From an uncultured Bacilli bacterium (GTDB lineage: Bacteria > Bacillota_I > Bacilli_A > RF39 > UBA660), in contig CAKOTU010000003.1 in assembly GCA_934120265.1 (NCBI GenBank), forward strand, positions 5,754 through 69,753: a stretch of DNA of 64,000 nucleotides, in the 5' to 3' direction. The translations under genes were made by a program, and so were the position numbers. The notes below the pieces were generated by a model. That model searched no databases, had not been told where the DNA came from, and was given only the letters and a program-made list of their open reading frames with translations. Numbering within the stretch: position 1 is the stretch's first letter; each line of letters starts with the position of its first letter. Shown piece by piece: positions 34,250 to 43,114 of the stretch.

Positions 34250-35073
34250 GTTCGTTGTAATACTTTTTGTATTTGTTCTGTTTCATAATCAACTTCAAAA
34301 TTATTTCTTAATTGTTGAAGTAATTGTTTTTTTTGTGAAGAAAGTTTTGAACTATCTTTTCTTACAAATTGTAATCCACATATGTATTGGATTAAATCTG
34401 AATCGTATAATGTATCATTCAAAGTTTCTAAAAATTCAACTTTTAACATCCCTAATTTAGAACTTAAAAGGGCATATATTTCTTCATCACTGCAGTTCTG
34501 TAAAAACTCATGACAAGTTCCTATATCTCCATCTAGTTGATACATAGCTTCATTATGACAAAGTAACTCTATTGGCTCATCTCTTAATATTTCTCGCTTA
34601 GATTGCTTGAATGCTTTATTTCTTTCTTCTAATATTTGTTTAATTGATAATAAGATTTCTTTTTGTGATTCGTTTGTTAAGCCTTTCAACCTCTTATTTA
34701 GATTTCTTATTTCTTTATTACAAACTTTAGTAAAAAAAGTATCACCAAAATCTACATCGTTGCATAAGTGTTTTTCACTAAATAGTAAACAGTTTGAATC
34801 ATAATCTTTTTGCCAGTTATACATAAAGTAAGTTTCCATAAGTTGTTGCATATTTACGTTTGGAGAAATTAAATAATTATTAATATTCAATCCTCTCTTT
34901 TTTATTACCTTATCATCGAAATGTAACAAGTCATCAAATTCCCAACCGACATTTTTTATTCTTTCTCTTAACTCAAATTCAGCAAATTTTCTCAACATGT
35001 CACTCTTTTTATCGTTTAAGATGATCAAAATTAAATTTGATATGCTGATTTTCTTTAAGTCTTTAATTTCCAC
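34243..35073 (-). CDS. Hypothetical protein (276 aa)
   Basis: The product is predominantly helical and hydrophilic with scattered Cys (CLLFSEKHLCNDVD, LLCHNEAMYQLDGD), without signal peptide or membrane segments. I do not recognise the family. The frame is open up to an ATG at 35139, but GGGAGG followed by a GTG at 35073 and a TGATATAAT -10 at about 35093-35098 on this strand favour the GTG start. It is transcribed toward ssrA and shares its terminator. The 208 bases to engB hold only the two divergent promoters. Confidence 0.7.
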   Translation of the reverse strand: MEIKDLKKISISNLILIILNDKKSDMLRKFAEFELRERIKNVGWEFDDLLHFDDKVIKKRGLNINNYLISPNVNMQQLMETYFMYNWQKDYDSNCLLFSEKHLCNDVDFGDTFFTKVCNKEIRNLNKRLKGLTNESQKEILLSIKQILEERNKAFKQSKREILRDEPIELLCHNEAMYQLDGDIGTCHEFLQNCSDEEIYALLSSKLGMLKVEFLETLNDTLYDSDLIQYICGLQFVRKDSSKLSSQKKQLLQQLRNNFEVDYETEQIQKVLQRTK

Positions 35074-35220
35074 AATTAAACCTCCCGTTAGAATTATATC
35101 ATAAAAACTTGTAAGTTTTTCATAAATTTTTAAATTCATTTTAATTAATAGTTATTGCTGATTGTTTTGGTAATAAGTTGTAGTTATTCAAACTATTCTA
35201 CATAGTTTATTCTTTGAATT

Positions 35221-35249
35221 TTGACAATATTAATTGATAATGTTATAAT
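35221..35249 (+). promoter_or_regulatory. Consensus promoter of engB
   Basis: TTGACA (35221-35226) and TATAAT (35244-35249) with a 17-base spacer and TG extension; one of the best SigA promoters in the window. Confidence 0.85.
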
Positions 35250-35281
35250 TAGTTAGTCACGAAAATAGTAAGGTGGTAAAC

Positions 35282-35863
35282 ATGAAAATAAAGAGTGTTA
35301 ATTTAGCTATTAGTGCGGTGAGACGTAGTCAATATCCAACTGATGAAAAACCAGAGTTTTTACTTGTGGGCCGTTCTAATGTTGGTAAAAGTAGTTTCAT
35401 TAATACAATTATTAGTAGAAAGAATTTTGCTCGCACATCTGCTAATCCGGGAAAGACACAGACTATTAATTTTTATTTAGTTAATGATTCATTCTATTTA
35501 GTTGATGCACCTGGATATGGGTATGCTAACTTAAATAAAGCAAAACAAAAAAAATTCGGTTTGATGATGGAAGATTATTTAACGAGTAGAAAAAATTTAA
35601 AACAAGTATTTATGTTAATAGATTTTCGTCATAAACCAAATAGTGATGATTTAATGATGTATAACTATTTAAAACATTATAAAATTCCTGTTACTATAGT
35701 AGCAACCAAAACAGATAAGATTGGTATTACATTACAACAAAAGCAAAGAACAATGATATTAGATGAACTTGATTTAGTTGTTGGTGATGACTTTGTAATG
35801 TTTTCCAATGTTACTAAGTTAGGACGAGATGAAATTCATAATAAAATAGAAAGAACTATTTAA
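35282..35863 (+). CDS. engB: Ribosome-biogenesis GTPase EngB/YsxC
   Basis: EngB is an essential small GTPase acting in assembly of the large ribosomal subunit. The 193-aa protein shows G1 GRSNVGKSSF, G2 region TSANPGKTQTINFY, G3 VDAPGYGYA and G4 VATKTDK. A GTG at 35273 lies within the AAGGTGG ribosome site, so the ATG at 35282 is used. Its length is the family norm. It stands alone behind a consensus promoter; der, another ribosome GTPase, follows 0.6 kb later. Confidence 0.96.
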   Translation: MKIKSVNLAISAVRRSQYPTDEKPEFLLVGRSNVGKSSFINTIISRKNFARTSANPGKTQTINFYLVNDSFYLVDAPGYGYANLNKAKQKKFGLMMEDYLTSRKNLKQVFMLIDFRHKPNSDDLMMYNYLKHYKIPVTIVATKTDKIGITLQQKQRTMILDELDLVVGDDFVMFSNVTKLGRDEIHNKIERTI

Positions 35864-35910
35864 TTTATCTCATTATCAGTATTATTTCATAAAATAACAT
35901 AGGTGATTTT

Positions 35911-36420
35911 ATGAAAGTAGAAAAACTAGATGATGGTAAGTTAATAGTTTTTTTGAATAATATTTATTTAAAAAAGAATAGTTTTTCACTGAAAAACAAT
36001 TTAGAGAAGTATTTTAAAAGTTTGTTTATAAAATTAAATGAATTTTATGATATTGAAATAAAAGGTTTTTATAATATAAATATCTACCAAGATAATTTGT
36101 TTGGTATTATTTTAAAATTAGAAAAAGAAGATTTAGACTTTTATGATTTTTATGATGATCATATAGATATGAAGATAAGAATAATGAAAAAAGAAAAATT
36201 TTTGTTTAAATTAGATAAGTTTTTCATGTTGAATAAAGAGATTTTAGATTATTGTAAAATATACCAATATAATAATAATTTTTATGTTATTCCCAAAAGA
36301 ACTGCAAGTGATATAAACATTGGTTTTATTTTAGAAAACAGTAAAATCATATATGGTGAAGATGCTTATAAAATCATAAATAAGACTAAATTAATTAATA
36401 ACAAAAAATTGTTTGTATAA
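35911..36420 (+). CDS. Hypothetical protein (169 aa)
   Basis: The product is a soluble protein very rich in Lys, Phe, Tyr and Asp (KEDLDFYDFYDDHIDMK), predicted alpha/beta, without signal or membrane segments. I do not recognise the family. It starts behind AGGTGAT 47 bases after engB, and no clear promoter of its own is visible, so readthrough from engB is possible. The codon usage is as AT-rich as its neighbours. Confidence 0.7.
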   Translation: MKVEKLDDGKLIVFLNNIYLKKNSFSLKNNLEKYFKSLFIKLNEFYDIEIKGFYNINIYQDNLFGIILKLEKEDLDFYDFYDDHIDMKIRIMKKEKFLFKLDKFFMLNKEILDYCKIYQYNNNFYVIPKRTASDINIGFILENSKIIYGEDAYKIINKTKLINNKKLFV

Positions 36421-36440
36421 AGTTTATGATGTGTTATAAT
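36413..36440 (+). promoter_or_regulatory. Promoter of der
   Basis: TTGTAT (36413-36418) and TGTTATAAT (hexamer 36435-36440) with a 16-base spacer, overlapping the end of the preceding gene; AGAGGTGG precedes the der ATG at 36464. Confidence 0.65.
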
Positions 36441-36463
36441 AATGTAGAAAAAGAGGTGGTAGT

Positions 36464-37783
36464 ATGAAAAAACCAGTAGTAGCGCTTGTTGGTAGACCAA
36501 ATGTAGGTAAATCAACTATTTTTAATAGATTAGTTGGTAAAAAAATATCAATTATAGAAGATACTCCAGGTATAACAAGAGATAGAGTTTATGGTAATGT
36601 TAAATTTGAAGATTATTCCTTTCATTTAATTGATACAGGTGGTATTGATATAAGTGACGCATCTTTTAATGAAGAAATAAAAGTTCAAGCTACTTTAGCA
36701 ATTGATGAAGCAGATGTTATTCTTTTTGTTGTAGATGGTAAAGATGGAATAACAACTAATGATTTAGTGGTAAGAGATATGCTATTAAAATCTGGTAAAA
36801 ATGTTATTGTTGTTATAAATAAAGTCGATAGTAGTTTATCACGTGATAATATATATGACTTTTATGAGCTTGGTTTTTCAGAATATTTAACAGTTAGTGG
36901 AGAACAAAATATTGGTATATATGAACTTTTAACGACAATTGTAAAAGACTTTCCAAAGATAGAAGAAGAATACAAAGAAGGAATAATAAAATTCTCCGTA
37001 ATAGGAAGACCAAACGTAGGGAAAAGTAGTTTAGTTAACGCTATACTAAACGAAGAAAGAGCAATTGTATCTGATGTAGCAGGAACAACTAGGGATGCAG
37101 TTGATACACCATTTACTTACCATGGAGAAGAGTATGTAGTGATTGATACAGCTGGAATGAGAAAACGTGGTAAAGTATATGAAAATGTAGAAAAATATAG
37201 TTTGCTTAGATCTTTAAAGGCAATAGATAGATCTGATGTTTGTTTACTTGTTATAAATGCTGAAGAGGGAATAATTGAACATGATAAACATATTGCTGGA
37301 TATGCTATAGAAGCGGGTAAGCCTGTTGTTATAGTAGTAAACAAGTGGGATACAATTGATAATAAAGATGGTGCAATAAAAGAATTTACAACTAAAATTA
37401 GAAATAATTTCCAATTTATGCCATATGCACCAATTGTTTTCTTGTCTGCACTTACTAAAAAAAGGCTTCATACATTGATGCCTGAAGTATTAAAGTGTTA
37501 TCAAAATACAAACAAAGAAATAGGAACAAGTTTACTTAATGATGTTATAACTGATGCTTATGCATTAAATTTACCACCCACTTATAAAGGTAAACGATTA
37601 AAGATATATTTTAGTAAACAAGTTTCAACGAAACCACCAACATTTAATATTCAAGTTAATAGTAAAGGTTTAATACATTTCTCATACGAACGTTATTTAG
37701 AAAACAAAATAAGAGAAGCTTTTGATTTTGAGGGCACTCCAATTATTTTACAATTTAAAAATAAAGGAGAAGAAGAAATCTAG
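36464..37783 (+). CDS. der: Double-GTPase ribosome assembly factor Der/EngA
   Basis: Der has two tandem GTPase domains and a KH-like C-terminal domain and acts in 50S subunit maturation. Two GRPNVGKS P-loops are visible (residues about 9-16 and 184-191), each followed by a DTPG/DTAG element ([17 protein letters not shown]) and NKxD motifs (NKVDS; NKWDT). The C-terminal [19 protein letters not shown] segment is diagnostic. The 439-aa length is normal. In Bacillus subtilis der also lies a few genes upstream of spoIVA and hbs, and the same order is kept here. Confidence 0.97.
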   Translation: MKKPVVALVGRPNVGKSTIFNRLVGKKISIIEDTPGITRDRVYGNVKFEDYSFHLIDTGGIDISDASFNEEIKVQATLAIDEADVILFVVDGKDGITTNDLVVRDMLLKSGKNVIVVINKVDSSLSRDNIYDFYELGFSEYLTVSGEQNIGIYELLTTIVKDFPKIEEEYKEGIIKFSVIGRPNVGKSSLVNAILNEERAIVSDVAGTTRDAVDTPFTYHGEEYVVIDTAGMRKRGKVYENVEKYSLLRSLKAIDRSDVCLLVINAEEGIIEHDKHIAGYAIEAGKPVVIVVNKWDTIDNKDGAIKEFTTKIRNNFQFMPYAPIVFLSALTKKRLHTLMPEVLKCYQNTNKEIGTSLLNDVITDAYALNLPPTYKGKRLKIYFSKQVSTKPPTFNIQVNSKGLIHFSYERYLENKIREAFDFEGTPIILQFKNKGEEEI

Positions 37784-37794
37784 CTTCTTTTTTT
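37770..37794 (+). terminator. Probable terminator after der
   Basis: AAGAAG (37770-37775) can pair with CTTCTT (37784-37789) across an 8-nt loop that holds the stop codon; a T-run follows. The stem is short. Confidence 0.5.
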
Positions 37795-37795
37795 A

Positions 37796-37822
37796 ACGAA
37801 AAAAAAGAAATACCATATAATA
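37796..37822 (+). promoter_or_regulatory. Candidate SigK-type (or SigA) promoter of the spoVIF-like gene
   Basis: AC (37796-37797), a 16-base spacer and CATATAATA (37814-37822) fit the mother-cell SigK consensus AC-N16/17-CATANNNTA. The same bases contain TATAAT, so a SigA promoter is equally possible. Confidence 0.4.
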
Positions 37823-37838
37823 AGTTAGAGGTGTTTAT

Positions 37839-38084
37839 ATGGTAAATTTTTCAGATAGTTTTTTTAATAGAGTTGAAAAGAAGACTAAGGTTGGAAAAGA
37901 TACAATCTTAAACTTAGCGGCTAAATTACAACAAAGTGATTTAAAAAATGAAGCTACATTAAGAGAAGTTATTCAAGAGTTAGGTAAGATGACAGGTAAA
38001 GAAGTTTCAAAAGATAAAGAAGATAAAATTATTAAAGCGGTTGTCAATGATAAGGTTCCAAAAGACATAAATGGAATGTTTTAG
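37839..38084 (+). CDS. spoVIF: SpoVIF-like sporulation protein
   Basis: The 81-aa protein resembles stage VI sporulation protein F: FFNRVEKKTKVGKDTILNLA, a middle LKNEATLREVIQELGKM and the closing KVSKDKEDKIIKAVV/DKVPKDI pattern (here EVSKDKEDKIIKAV). In Bacillus SpoVIF is a mother-cell factor needed for late coat assembly. The start at 37839 follows TTAGAGGTG. It lies 0.7 kb upstream of spoIVA, another coat gene, which supports the call. The protein is soluble and helical. Confidence 0.75.
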   Translation: MVNFSDSFFNRVEKKTKVGKDTILNLAAKLQQSDLKNEATLREVIQELGKMTGKEVSKDKEDKIIKAVVNDKVPKDINGMF

Positions 38085-38160
38085 TGACAAATTGGTGTAA
38101 ACTTCAATAAATTCATTTCCGTAAAGTACAAATTGTGTTAAAATAATAATAGGTGGTAAT

Positions 38161-38760
38161 ATGGATAGAGAAATGAAGGTTAATGAATTTGTTTCTTCAC
38201 TTGAAATGATGTCTTCAGAGTTACTAAAAATGGTGTATCAAGTTGAAAAGCCATGTTTAAGTGACTTAGTTAGTAGTATTACTAAGTACATGAATGAAAA
38301 TTATCCACTTGTTGAATTTACAAATGATGAATTATTAAACGCTATTTATAAAGTGTATCAAAAGAAAGATATGAATTTAAAGAAGTCGATTGATACTAAT
38401 ATAGGTTTATTAAGATATAAATTAGAGGATGATAAAATTGATGTTGATCTTGCAATAGAAGAAGAGATTAATAAATATAAGACTATGTTTATGAGCGTAA
38501 ATGCTGGAACAAATATAAATTATTTAGGTCTTGTTGATGAAATAACGGAAAATGTTATGGCTCTTTTAATAAGAAATAATCATTCGATATATTTTGCTAA
38601 AGATACCAACAAAGTGAGAGAATATATTTATGAGTTAGTAAATAAAAATTTCTTTAATACAATGATTAAAGTAGGAGATACTTTACTAGATGATGGTATT
38701 ATAGCTTTAGAGCAAGATTTTGAATCAAAAAATAATTCAAAAATGAAAGAATTGAAATAA
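38161..38760 (+). CDS. Hypothetical protein (199 aa)
   Basis: The product is an all-helical soluble protein without recognisable motifs. It follows a GTGTTAAAAT -10-like element and starts at ATG 38161 behind AGGTGG. It lies between the spoVIF-like gene and spoIVA and ends in a terminator that overlaps its stop, so it is monocistronic. A link to sporulation is possible from position only. An alternative start at the second Met (residue 5) would barely change the product. Confidence 0.7.
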   Translation: MDREMKVNEFVSSLEMMSSELLKMVYQVEKPCLSDLVSSITKYMNENYPLVEFTNDELLNAIYKVYQKKDMNLKKSIDTNIGLLRYKLEDDKIDVDLAIEEEINKYKTMFMSVNAGTNINYLGLVDEITENVMALLIRNNHSIYFAKDTNKVREYIYELVNKNFFNTMIKVGDTLLDDGIIALEQDFESKNNSKMKELK

Positions 38761-38770
38761 TTCTTTTTTT
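38746..38770 (+). terminator. Terminator
   Basis: AAAGAATT (38746-38753) pairs with AATTCTTT (38759-38766) with a 5-nt loop and eight or so T residues. Confidence 0.75.
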
Positions 38771-38771
38771 T

Positions 38772-38800
38772 GAATACTTTTATATTTTTTTTCATATAGT
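38772..38800 (+). promoter_or_regulatory. Candidate SigE-type promoter of spoIVA
   Basis: GAATACT (38772-38778), a 14-base spacer and CATATAGT (38793-38800) resemble the early mother-cell SigE consensus (ATA-type -35, CATACANT -10). No good TATAAT is present here, unlike at most genes in the window. Confidence 0.45.
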
Positions 38801-38829
38801 TTAATGAATTAGATGAAAGTAGGGATTAT

Positions 38830-40305
38830 ATGGAAAAGATAGATATTATAAAAAGTATTACTGAAAGAACTGGTGGAGATTTATATTTAGGTGTAGTAGG
38901 TGCAGTAAGAACTGGTAAATCAACATTTATAAAAAAGTTTATTGAGAATTTAGTTGTACCTAATATTGAGGATGAATACGAAAAGAAAAGAGCTTTAGAT
39001 GAAATACCTCAAAGTGCACAAGGAAGAACAATTATGACAACAGAGCCAAAATTTGTTCCTAGTAATGCTGCTACTATTAAGGTAGACGACTTTACGGCTA
39101 GTGTACGTTTGGTTGATTGTGTTGGGTACATTATCCCTGGGGCAAAAGGATATGAAGATGAAAATGGACCTAGAATGGTTAAAACACCATGGTATGATGA
39201 AGAAATCCCTTTTGTAGAGGCTGCTGAAATAGGAACGGAAAAAGTAATAAAAGATCATTCTAGCATTGGTATTGTTGTTACGACAGATGGATCTATTGGT
39301 GAAATAGAGAGAAGTGATTATGTTGAAGCAGAAGAAAGAATAGTTGGGGAATTAAAAGAAATAGGTAAACCATTTATTGTAATTTTAAATTCAACTCATC
39401 CTATGTTGCCAGAAACAGAACGTATGGCAGATAGTTTAAAAGAATCATATGGTGTACCAGTTCTTCCAATTAGTATTGAAAATATGTCTGAACGTGATAT
39501 ATATTCGATTTTAAAAGAAGCTTTATATGAATTCCCAGTTTTAGAGGTAAACGTTGATATGCCAGAATGGATAGCAACATTAGATTCTGAAAATTGGCTT
39601 AAGAAAATATATATTGAGAAGATAAGAGAAAGCGTTATTGAGATTGATAAGCTTCGTGATATAGAACATATAACTAGTCATTTCAATGATTGTGAATATA
39701 TAAGTAAGTCATATCTTTCTAATGTTGATACATCTTCCGGGGTAGTAACTGTTACTTTAGATGCACCAGATAACTTATATAACCAAGTTCTTAAAGATAT
39801 TATTGGTGTAGAGGTAACATCTAAATCTCAACTGTTAAAACTATTCCAAGACTATAATGAAGCTAAGGTTGAATATGATCAAATAAAAACGGCATTAAAA
39901 ATGGTTAAAACGACAGGTTATGGTGTAGCATGTCCAACTCTTTCTGATATGAAATTAGATACACCAGAGATATTAAAACAAGGTAGTAGATATGGTATTA
40001 AATTAAAAGCAGTAGCTCCTTCTATACATATGATTAGAGTGGATGTTGAGAGTACTTTTGAACCAATTATAGGATCAGAAATGCAAAGTAAAGAATTAAT
40101 AAATTATATCATGAAAGATTATGATAATGATGCTGATAGTATATGGAAAAGTGAGATATTTGGTCGTAGTTTAGATGTTATCGTAAAAGAGGGTATTCAA
40201 GCTAAGCTTTCGATGTTACCAGAAAATGCTAGATTCAAACTACAACAAACATTATCAAAATTAGTAAATAAAGGTAACGGTAATTTATTTGCTATAGTGT
40301 TATAG
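38830..40305 (+). CDS. spoIVA: Stage IV sporulation protein A
   Basis: SpoIVA is the ATP-driven basement-layer protein of the spore coat and is made in the mother cell. The 491-aa product aligns end to end with the family: Walker A GAVRTGKST with Lys30 at the same position as in Bacillus, the IPQSAQGRTIMTTEPKF segment, VDCVGYIIPGAKGY, TTDGSIGEIERSDYVEAEER, and NSTHPMLPET. The C-terminus ends NLFAIVL, close to the family's conserved end that docks to SpoVM. Start at ATG 38830 behind GTAGGGA. It is followed by the HU gene, as in Bacillus. Confidence 0.97.
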   Translation: MEKIDIIKSITERTGGDLYLGVVGAVRTGKSTFIKKFIENLVVPNIEDEYEKKRALDEIPQSAQGRTIMTTEPKFVPSNAATIKVDDFTASVRLVDCVGYIIPGAKGYEDENGPRMVKTPWYDEEIPFVEAAEIGTEKVIKDHSSIGIVVTTDGSIGEIERSDYVEAEERIVGELKEIGKPFIVILNSTHPMLPETERMADSLKESYGVPVLPISIENMSERDIYSILKEALYEFPVLEVNVDMPEWIATLDSENWLKKIYIEKIRESVIEIDKLRDIEHITSHFNDCEYISKSYLSNVDTSSGVVTVTLDAPDNLYNQVLKDIIGVEVTSKSQLLKLFQDYNEAKVEYDQIKTALKMVKTTGYGVACPTLSDMKLDTPEILKQGSRYGIKLKAVAPSIHMIRVDVESTFEPIIGSEMQSKELINYIMKDYDNDADSIWKSEIFGRSLDVIVKEGIQAKLSMLPENARFKLQQTLSKLVNKGNGNLFAIVL

Positions 40306-40326
40306 GAAAATCCTATAACTTTTTTG
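40299..40326 (+). terminator. Terminator of spoIVA
   Basis: GTTATAGGA (40299-40307) pairs with TCCTATAAC (40311-40319) over AAA, followed by TTTTTT; overlaps the stop codon. Confidence 0.85.
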
Positions 40327-40345
40327 TTAAAATAAGTAAAATATA

Positions 40346-40374
40346 TTGATTTTACTTAAAAAAAATGGTATTCT
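40346..40374 (+). promoter_or_regulatory. Promoter of the HU gene
   Basis: TTGATT (40346-40351) and TATTCT (40369-40374) with a 17-base spacer, followed by a 46-base leader with a small TAAGC/GCTTA inverted repeat and AGGAGGT. Confidence 0.65.
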
Positions 40375-40419
40375 TTAATTGTAAGCAAGATAGAGCTTAT
40401 AATATAGGAGGTCAAGAAT

Positions 40420-40692
40420 ATGTCAAAAACAGATTTAGTTAACTTCATTGCAGAAGAAACTGGATTATCAAAAGCTGATTCATCTCGTGCTTTAGAAGCT
40501 ATGATGAATGGAGTTATCAAAGGATTAAAATCAGAAGGGAAAGTAACTTTAACAGGTTTCTGTACTTTTACTGCTAAGAAAAAAGCAGCTAAAGAAGGAC
40601 GTAACCCTAGAACTGGTGAAACAGTTAAAATCCCAGCTAGAGTTGCAGCTACTATTAAAGCAGGTTCTAAGTTAAAAGATGCTTTAAACTAA
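40420..40692 (+). CDS. hup: DNA-binding protein HU
   Basis: HU is the abundant nucleoid protein that bends DNA. The 90-aa product has the standard sequence: NFIAEETGLSKADSSRALEA, the GFCTFTAKKKAAKEGRNPRT beta-arm region with the conserved GRNPRTGE and the IPARVAATIKAGSKLKDAL C-terminus. It has a strong promoter and ribosome site and its own terminator. The spoIVA-hbs order is the same as in Bacillus subtilis. Confidence 0.97.
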   Translation: MSKTDLVNFIAEETGLSKADSSRALEAMMNGVIKGLKSEGKVTLTGFCTFTAKKKAAKEGRNPRTGETVKIPARVAATIKAGSKLKDALN

Positions 40693-40712
40693 AAGGCTCA
40701 CGCCTTTTTTTT
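40692..40712 (+). terminator. Terminator of the HU gene
   Basis: AAAGGC (40692-40697) pairs with GCCTTT (40702-40707) around TCAC, then T residues. The cca start codon is only 12 bases further on. Confidence 0.8.
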
Positions 40713-40723
40713 ATGGAAGTTTT

Positions 40724-41839
40724 ATGTATAATGCAAGTTTAGAAATATTAAAAAAAATAAATGATAATGGTTTTAAAGCATATGTTGTTGGTGGATATGT
40801 CAGGGATTTATATTTAAATAAAAGAAGTGTGGATGTTGATATATGTACTAATGCTACTCCTAAACAATTAAAAGAAATATTTGGTAATTTAATGTTGCCT
40901 AAAGAAAGTTATGGATCAGTAACAATAAGATATAAAAAAATCAGATTTGAAGTTACTACTTTTAGAAAAGATATTAAGTACGAAAATCATAGAGCTCCAA
41001 TTAAAATCAAGTATATAGATAGTTTAATTGATGATCTTAAAAGAAGAGATTTTACTATTAATACGTTATGTATGGATGAACATGGTGAAATTCTTGATTT
41101 ATTGGGTGCTAGAGAGGATTTGGACAATAGATTAATAAAAGTGGTTGGGTCACCTAAAAAGAAGCTTAAAGAGGATGTTTTACGTATTTTAAGAGCTATT
41201 AGATTTGCAACTACATTAAATTTTACATTAGATGATAATGTAAAAAAATATATTAAAAAATATGGTTATCTTTTAGAGGGCCTTTCTTATGAAAGAAAAA
41301 AGGAAGAATTAGAAAAAATATTTACTAGTAAGAATGCTTCTTATGGTGTTAATTTAATTATGGAATTAGGAATTGATAAATATTTGGAATTACATAATTT
41401 GGATAAATTGGTTATAGTTCCATCTCTAATTGGAATATGGTCACAGCTAGATGTTATAGATACGTATCCGTTTTCTAATGATGATAAGATAACGATAAAG
41501 AAACTAAATGAATTACAATCGTTAGATTTATATGATCCTATGGTTTTATATAGATATGGATTATATAATTGTTCAATTTCTGGTCAAATTAGAAATATTC
41601 CTAAGAAGTTAATCACAAAAAAATATAATGATTTATCTATTCATAATATTAGTGATTTAAATATTAATGGAAAAGATATACAAGAAATACTTAGTGTAAA
41701 AGGAAAAGAAATTGGTAATATTTTGCATGATATTGAATTATTAGTTTTGAAAAAAGAATTAGAAAATGATTATGAAGTTATCAAAAAATATATGGTGGAA
41801 AAATATTCTAATATACAAAAAGAGAAAAATGATATATAA
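40724..41839 (+). CDS. cca: CCA-adding tRNA nucleotidyltransferase
   Basis: The enzyme adds or repairs the 3' CCA of tRNAs. The 371-aa class II enzyme shows GGYVRDLYL, the catalytic DVDI motif, the RRDFTINTL template-like motif and the EDVLRILRAIRFA helix, in the normal order. GGAAG lies six bases before the ATG. The gene starts directly after the HU terminator with no visible promoter, so part of its expression may come from readthrough. dnaD and nth follow in the same direction with short spacing. Confidence 0.95.
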   Translation: MYNASLEILKKINDNGFKAYVVGGYVRDLYLNKRSVDVDICTNATPKQLKEIFGNLMLPKESYGSVTIRYKKIRFEVTTFRKDIKYENHRAPIKIKYIDSLIDDLKRRDFTINTLCMDEHGEILDLLGAREDLDNRLIKVVGSPKKKLKEDVLRILRAIRFATTLNFTLDDNVKKYIKKYGYLLEGLSYERKKEELEKIFTSKNASYGVNLIMELGIDKYLELHNLDKLVIVPSLIGIWSQLDVIDTYPFSNDDKITIKKLNELQSLDLYDPMVLYRYGLYNCSISGQIRNIPKKLITKKYNDLSIHNISDLNINGKDIQEILSVKGKEIGNILHDIELLVLKKELENDYEVIKKYMVEKYSNIQKEKNDI

Positions 41840-41856
41840 TTAAGTCAGGTGATTAT

Positions 41857-42489
41857 ATGGTGGAAAAAATAAAACAAATTTTACAAAATAGAGATGTTAT
41901 AATACCTGGATTATTATTTTATAATTATCGCAAATTAAATATGACTGCGGATGAGCTAATTGTTGTTTCATATTTGCTTAGTGTTGATTCTTCTTTCAAT
42001 CCTAAGAAAATAAGTTCAGAATTAAATCTCCCTTTGGGTGATTTAATGGATATGTTAGAACATTTAAAAGAATTAGATCTTGTAAAGATAGAGTTAAAAA
42101 AAGTTGATAATGTACGTAAGGAAGTAATTGATACTGAAGGATTATATAATAAATTGGTTGGATTACTTATTGATGATTCTCCTAAAGAAAATAAAAATCA
42201 AATATATGATATATTTGAAAAAGAATTTGGTCGTACCTTATCTCCAATCGAATATGAAATAATTAATGCTTGGCAGGATAGTAATATAAATGAAGAGACT
42301 ATTGTTTTAGCGTTAAAAGAAGCTGTTTATAATGGAGTTACTAATTTAAGGTATATTGATAAAATATTAAATGAGTGGGGCAAGAAAGGTATAAAAACAC
42401 AAGAGGATTTAGATAATAGTAGACATATTTCAAAGCCAAAGCAAGAAATACCTGATGACGATTATGATTGGTTAACTGATGAAGAGTAA
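41857..42489 (+). CDS. dnaD: DnaD-like replication initiation protein
   Basis: DnaD is a primosome protein that helps load the replicative helicase in Firmicutes. The 210-aa product has an N-terminal winged-helix domain (ADELIVVSYLLSVDSSFNPKK without its last residue, then LPLGDLMDMLEHLKELDLV) and the C-terminal DnaB/DnaD motif region (YDIFEKEFGRTLSPIEYEI, VLALKEAVYNGVTNLRYID, ILNEWGKKGI). It lies between cca and nth, as in other Bacilli. nth overlaps its 3' end by 11 bases. Confidence 0.95.
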   Translation: MVEKIKQILQNRDVIIPGLLFYNYRKLNMTADELIVVSYLLSVDSSFNPKKISSELNLPLGDLMDMLEHLKELDLVKIELKKVDNVRKEVIDTEGLYNKLVGLLIDDSPKENKNQIYDIFEKEFGRTLSPIEYEIINAWQDSNINEETIVLALKEAVYNGVTNLRYIDKILNEWGKKGIKTQEDLDNSRHISKPKQEIPDDDYDWLTDEE

Positions 42490-43096
42490 AGAAATAATAA
42501 AGTATCTAGATACTATTATTCCAAATCCTAAATGTGAATTAGAGTATAATAAAGATTATGAATTACTAATTGCGACTATGCTAAGCGCCCAAACAACAGA
42601 TAAAAGAGTTAATGAAGTAACTAGAGTTTTATTTAAAAAATATCCTTCTTTAGAAGCGCTCAAAGAAGCTGATATAGAAGATATTAAGAAGATTATAAAA
42701 CCAATAGGTACCTATAATAAAAAAGCTATGAATATTAAAAGTATCGCTAATGCTTTGATAGAAAAGAGTAACGGTGTTGTTCCTAACGATAGAGAGTTTT
42801 TAGAAAGCTTGGATGGAGTAGGGAGAAAGACTACGAACGTTGTTCTTAGTAATATTTATAATGTTCCATGCATTGCGGTAGATACACATGTAAGTAGAGT
42901 TTCTAAAAGGTTAGGTATTGCAAAAGATGATGACGATGTGAGTGTTATAGAAAAGAAGTTAAATAAAACTTTTAAAAATGATGACTTATGTCGCCTACAC
43001 CATCAATTAGTTTTATTTGGTAGATATTATTGCAAGGCTATAAAGCCAGAATGTGAAGATTGTGAATTAAAAAAATATTGCAAAAAAAACAGTTAA
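42479..43096 (+). CDS. nth: Endonuclease III
   Basis: Endonuclease III is a DNA glycosylase/AP lyase for oxidised pyrimidines. The 205-aa protein has MLSAQTTDKRVNEVT, the helix-hairpin-helix LDGVGRKTTNVVLSN, the catalytic Lys/Asp region VDTHVSRVSKRLG and a C-terminal 4Fe-4S Cys cluster (YCKAIKPECEDCELKKYC, spacing C-X6-C-X2-C-X5-C). It overlaps dnaD by 11 bases; the dnaD-nth pairing is conserved in Bacilli. It ends at a terminator shared with the convergent PBP gene. Confidence 0.97.
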   Translation: MKSKEIIKYLDTIIPNPKCELEYNKDYELLIATMLSAQTTDKRVNEVTRVLFKKYPSLEALKEADIEDIKKIIKPIGTYNKKAMNIKSIANALIEKSNGVVPNDREFLESLDGVGRKTTNVVLSNIYNVPCIAVDTHVSRVSKRLGIAKDDDDVSVIEKKLNKTFKNDDLCRLHHQLVLFGRYYCKAIKPECEDCELKKYCKKNS

Positions 43097-43114
43097 AAAT
43101 TTTAACTGTTTTTT
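43084..43114. terminator. Bidirectional terminator between nth and ponA
   Basis: A long A/T-flanked hairpin around ACAGTTAAAA / TTTTAACTGT centred at 43099; it overlaps the stop codons of both convergent genes. Confidence 0.8.

Noticed and set aside
40382..40399. TAAGC/GCTTA inverted repeat in the HU leader as an operator or riboswitch
   Set aside because: Only five base pairs with an 8-nt loop in AT-rich DNA; too weak to claim.
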